Source: Methylacidiphilum caldifontis (GTDB lineage Bacteria > Verrucomicrobiota > Verrucomicrobiia > Methylacidiphilales > CAMAQI01). Taken from it: a stretch of DNA of 23,866 bases. Positions 22,940-23,866 of the stretch are shown in pieces. The stretch spans positions 1 through 23,866 of the forward strand of contig CAMAQI010000016.1 in the NCBI GenBank assembly GCA_945860255.1, written 5' to 3'. The notes below the pieces were generated by a model. It was not told where the DNA came from. It did no database searches and saw only the letters and a program-made list of their open reading frames with translations. Each line of letters opens with the position of its first letter. Position 1 is the first letter of the stretch. The translations under genes and the position numbers were made by a program.

Positions 22940-23706
22940 CTTTTCGATCCTTTAACTTTTTTTAAACGTTCACTCTTCATTCCACATTGCTTCATTCGCT
23001 CAATCACCCGATTCAGATCCTCAGGGGTATCGACGCCAAAGCATTGAAAAGGGGTCTCCAGAACACGTATCGACATCCCATTTTCAATCGCTCGAAGTTG
23101 TTCAAGGCTTTCGGCACGCTCCAGCGAACTCGGCTTCCAACGGACAAATTGGAGCAAGGCTTTCGCTTGAAAAGCATAAATTCCAACATGTCGCAAAAGA
23201 GGAATTCCACTTTTTCGAAGATAGGGCAAGGGAGAACGAGAAAAATAAAGAGCCTCCCCCTTTAAATTCCGAACGACTTTGACCACATCGGGACGCTGAA
23301 ACTCCTCTAATGAACGGATCCGATGCGCCAAAGTGGCCATTGGAGCCTTTCCAATGCCTTGAAGCAGGGAGTCGATCACCTCCGGGGTCACGAGCGGTTC
23401 ATCCCCTTGAAGATTCAAATAAATCTTGGCCCGGATCTTCTCCGCGACCTCCGCCATCCGGTCGGTTCCGGAGGGATGGGATTTTCGAGTCAGGATCGCC
23501 TCCCCTCCAAACGATTCCACCGCTTTTAAAATCAATCGATGGTCAGTTGCGACGACCACCCGAGGGCGGCTTTTGGTTTTCATCGCCGCCTCCCAGACCC
23601 ATTGAACCATCGGCTTTCCATTCAACATCGCCAACGGCTTCCCCGGAAACCGGGTGGAGGCGTAGCGAGCAGGGATCACGATCAGCGCAGGGATTACAGA
23701 TGGCAT
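22936..23706 (-). CDS. kdsB: 3-deoxy-manno-octulosonate cytidylyltransferase (CMP-Kdo synthetase)
   Basis: Activates Kdo with CTP to CMP-Kdo (EC 2.7.7.38) for the LPS inner core, in the cytosol; it marks the host as LPS-making. Motifs are VIPARYASTRFPGKPL (nucleotide-binding loop), HPSGTDRMAEVAEKI, YLNLQGDEPLV with metal-binding Asp, and LRHVGIYAFQAKAL. I chose the ATG at 23706, giving about 256 aa close to the family's 245-255. An in-frame GTG at 23757 would add 17 residues (ISRFDCPPPDPRLDRG) with no family counterpart. Neither start has a strong Shine-Dalgarno. Confidence 0.95.
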   Translation of the reverse strand: MPSVIPALIVIPARYASTRFPGKPLAMLNGKPMVQWVWEAAMKTKSRPRVVVATDHRLILKAVESFGGEAILTRKSHPSGTDRMAEVAEKIRAKIYLNLQGDEPLVTPEVIDSLLQGIGKAPMATLAHRIRSLEEFQRPDVVKVVRNLKGEALYFSRSPLPYLRKSGIPLLRHVGIYAFQAKALLQFVRWKPSSLERAESLEQLRAIENGMSIRVLETPFQCFGVDTPEDLNRVIERMKQCGMKSERLKKVKGSKR

Positions 23707-23866
23707 CCCCCGATCTAACCGAGGATCTGGAGGAGGACAATCAAATCTTGAGATCACAAATGGTGCCCTTAAGTTTTGGACTTCTTGAGCAGTGCGTTGA
23801 AATAAAAATAAAGAAGGAATTTAGCCGCAAAAGAACGCAAAGAACACAAAATAAAATGGTGCCTCA
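23707..23866. other. Region upstream of kdsB with a short direct repeat
   Basis: No gene is supported. AAATGGTGCC occurs at 23758-23767 and 23854-23863, flanking a segment that includes TTAGCCGCAAAAGAACGC followed by AAAGAACACAAAAT. I recognise that phrase from memory as a dispersed intergenic repeat in many bacterial genomes. The kdsB promoter should lie here, but I cannot point to a convincing -35/-10. Confidence 0.45.

Noticed and set aside
22936..23757. Longer kdsB starting at GTG 23757
   Set aside because: The extra 17 residues have no counterpart in KdsB proteins, whose N-terminus is normally just before the VIPARYASTRFPGKPL loop.
1..23866. CRISPR array, tRNA, rRNA or prophage module
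   Set aside because: No regularly spaced direct repeats, cloverleaf-like sequence, rRNA signature or run of phage structural genes was seen.

Overview
The window looks like chromosomal DNA of a flagellated Gram-negative (diderm) bacterium. It encodes KdsB (Kdo activation, so LPS), an outer-membrane beta-barrel, a periplasmic polysaccharide export protein, a rod/MS-ring/export-ATPase flagellar cluster, and two promoters that match the sigma-54 consensus. The kdsB-pyrG pairing and the style of intergenic repeats remind me of the PVC group (Chlamydiae/Verrucomicrobia/Omnitrophica-like), but this is an impression and not a demonstrated assignment.

Layout. 1-1026: a strong bidirectional terminator, a 5'-eroded ORF6N-domain gene and a repeat-bearing gap. 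1027-10011 (all minus): an export operon wza-like, wzc-like BY-kinase, FecR-domain protein and BBP2-type barrel, with overlapping or abutting genes, followed 68 bp later by a class I aspartate aminotransferase and isocitrate dehydrogenase. 10012-10424: a 413-bp AT-rich divergent control region with one sigma-54-like promoter facing each way. 10425-17613 (all plus): flgB-flgC-fliE, a structured 155-nt gap, then fliF-fliG-fliH-fliI-fliJ and a MotE/FlbB-like coiled-coil gene. 17614-20746: an accessory zone with an orphan ribbon-helix-helix protein, a PHP-family histidinol phosphatase and about 1.8 kb of non-coding DNA. That stretch is a mosaic of dispersed repeats, foldback elements, tiny perfect hairpins and a HigA antitoxin remnant. 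20747-23706 (minus): kdsB, pyrG and def in a tight housekeeping run.

How it fits together. The divergent sigma-54-like promoters suggest that polysaccharide export and basal-body assembly share one activator-dependent switch. The export operon has no glycosyltransferase, Wzx or Wzy. Its OPX protein lacks a lipobox and an outer-membrane helix, so the co-encoded barrel may be the actual outer-membrane exit. I found no obvious new enzymatic system. The least explained material is the non-coding part: the fliE-fliF leader, a 178-bp nested palindrome present twice, a 335-bp foldback with a covarying hairpin, a 548-bp non-coding element with 35-bp terminal inverted repeats, and a cluster of 5-7 bp perfect hairpins whose stems differ in sequence but whose loops are almost always 3-4 nt.
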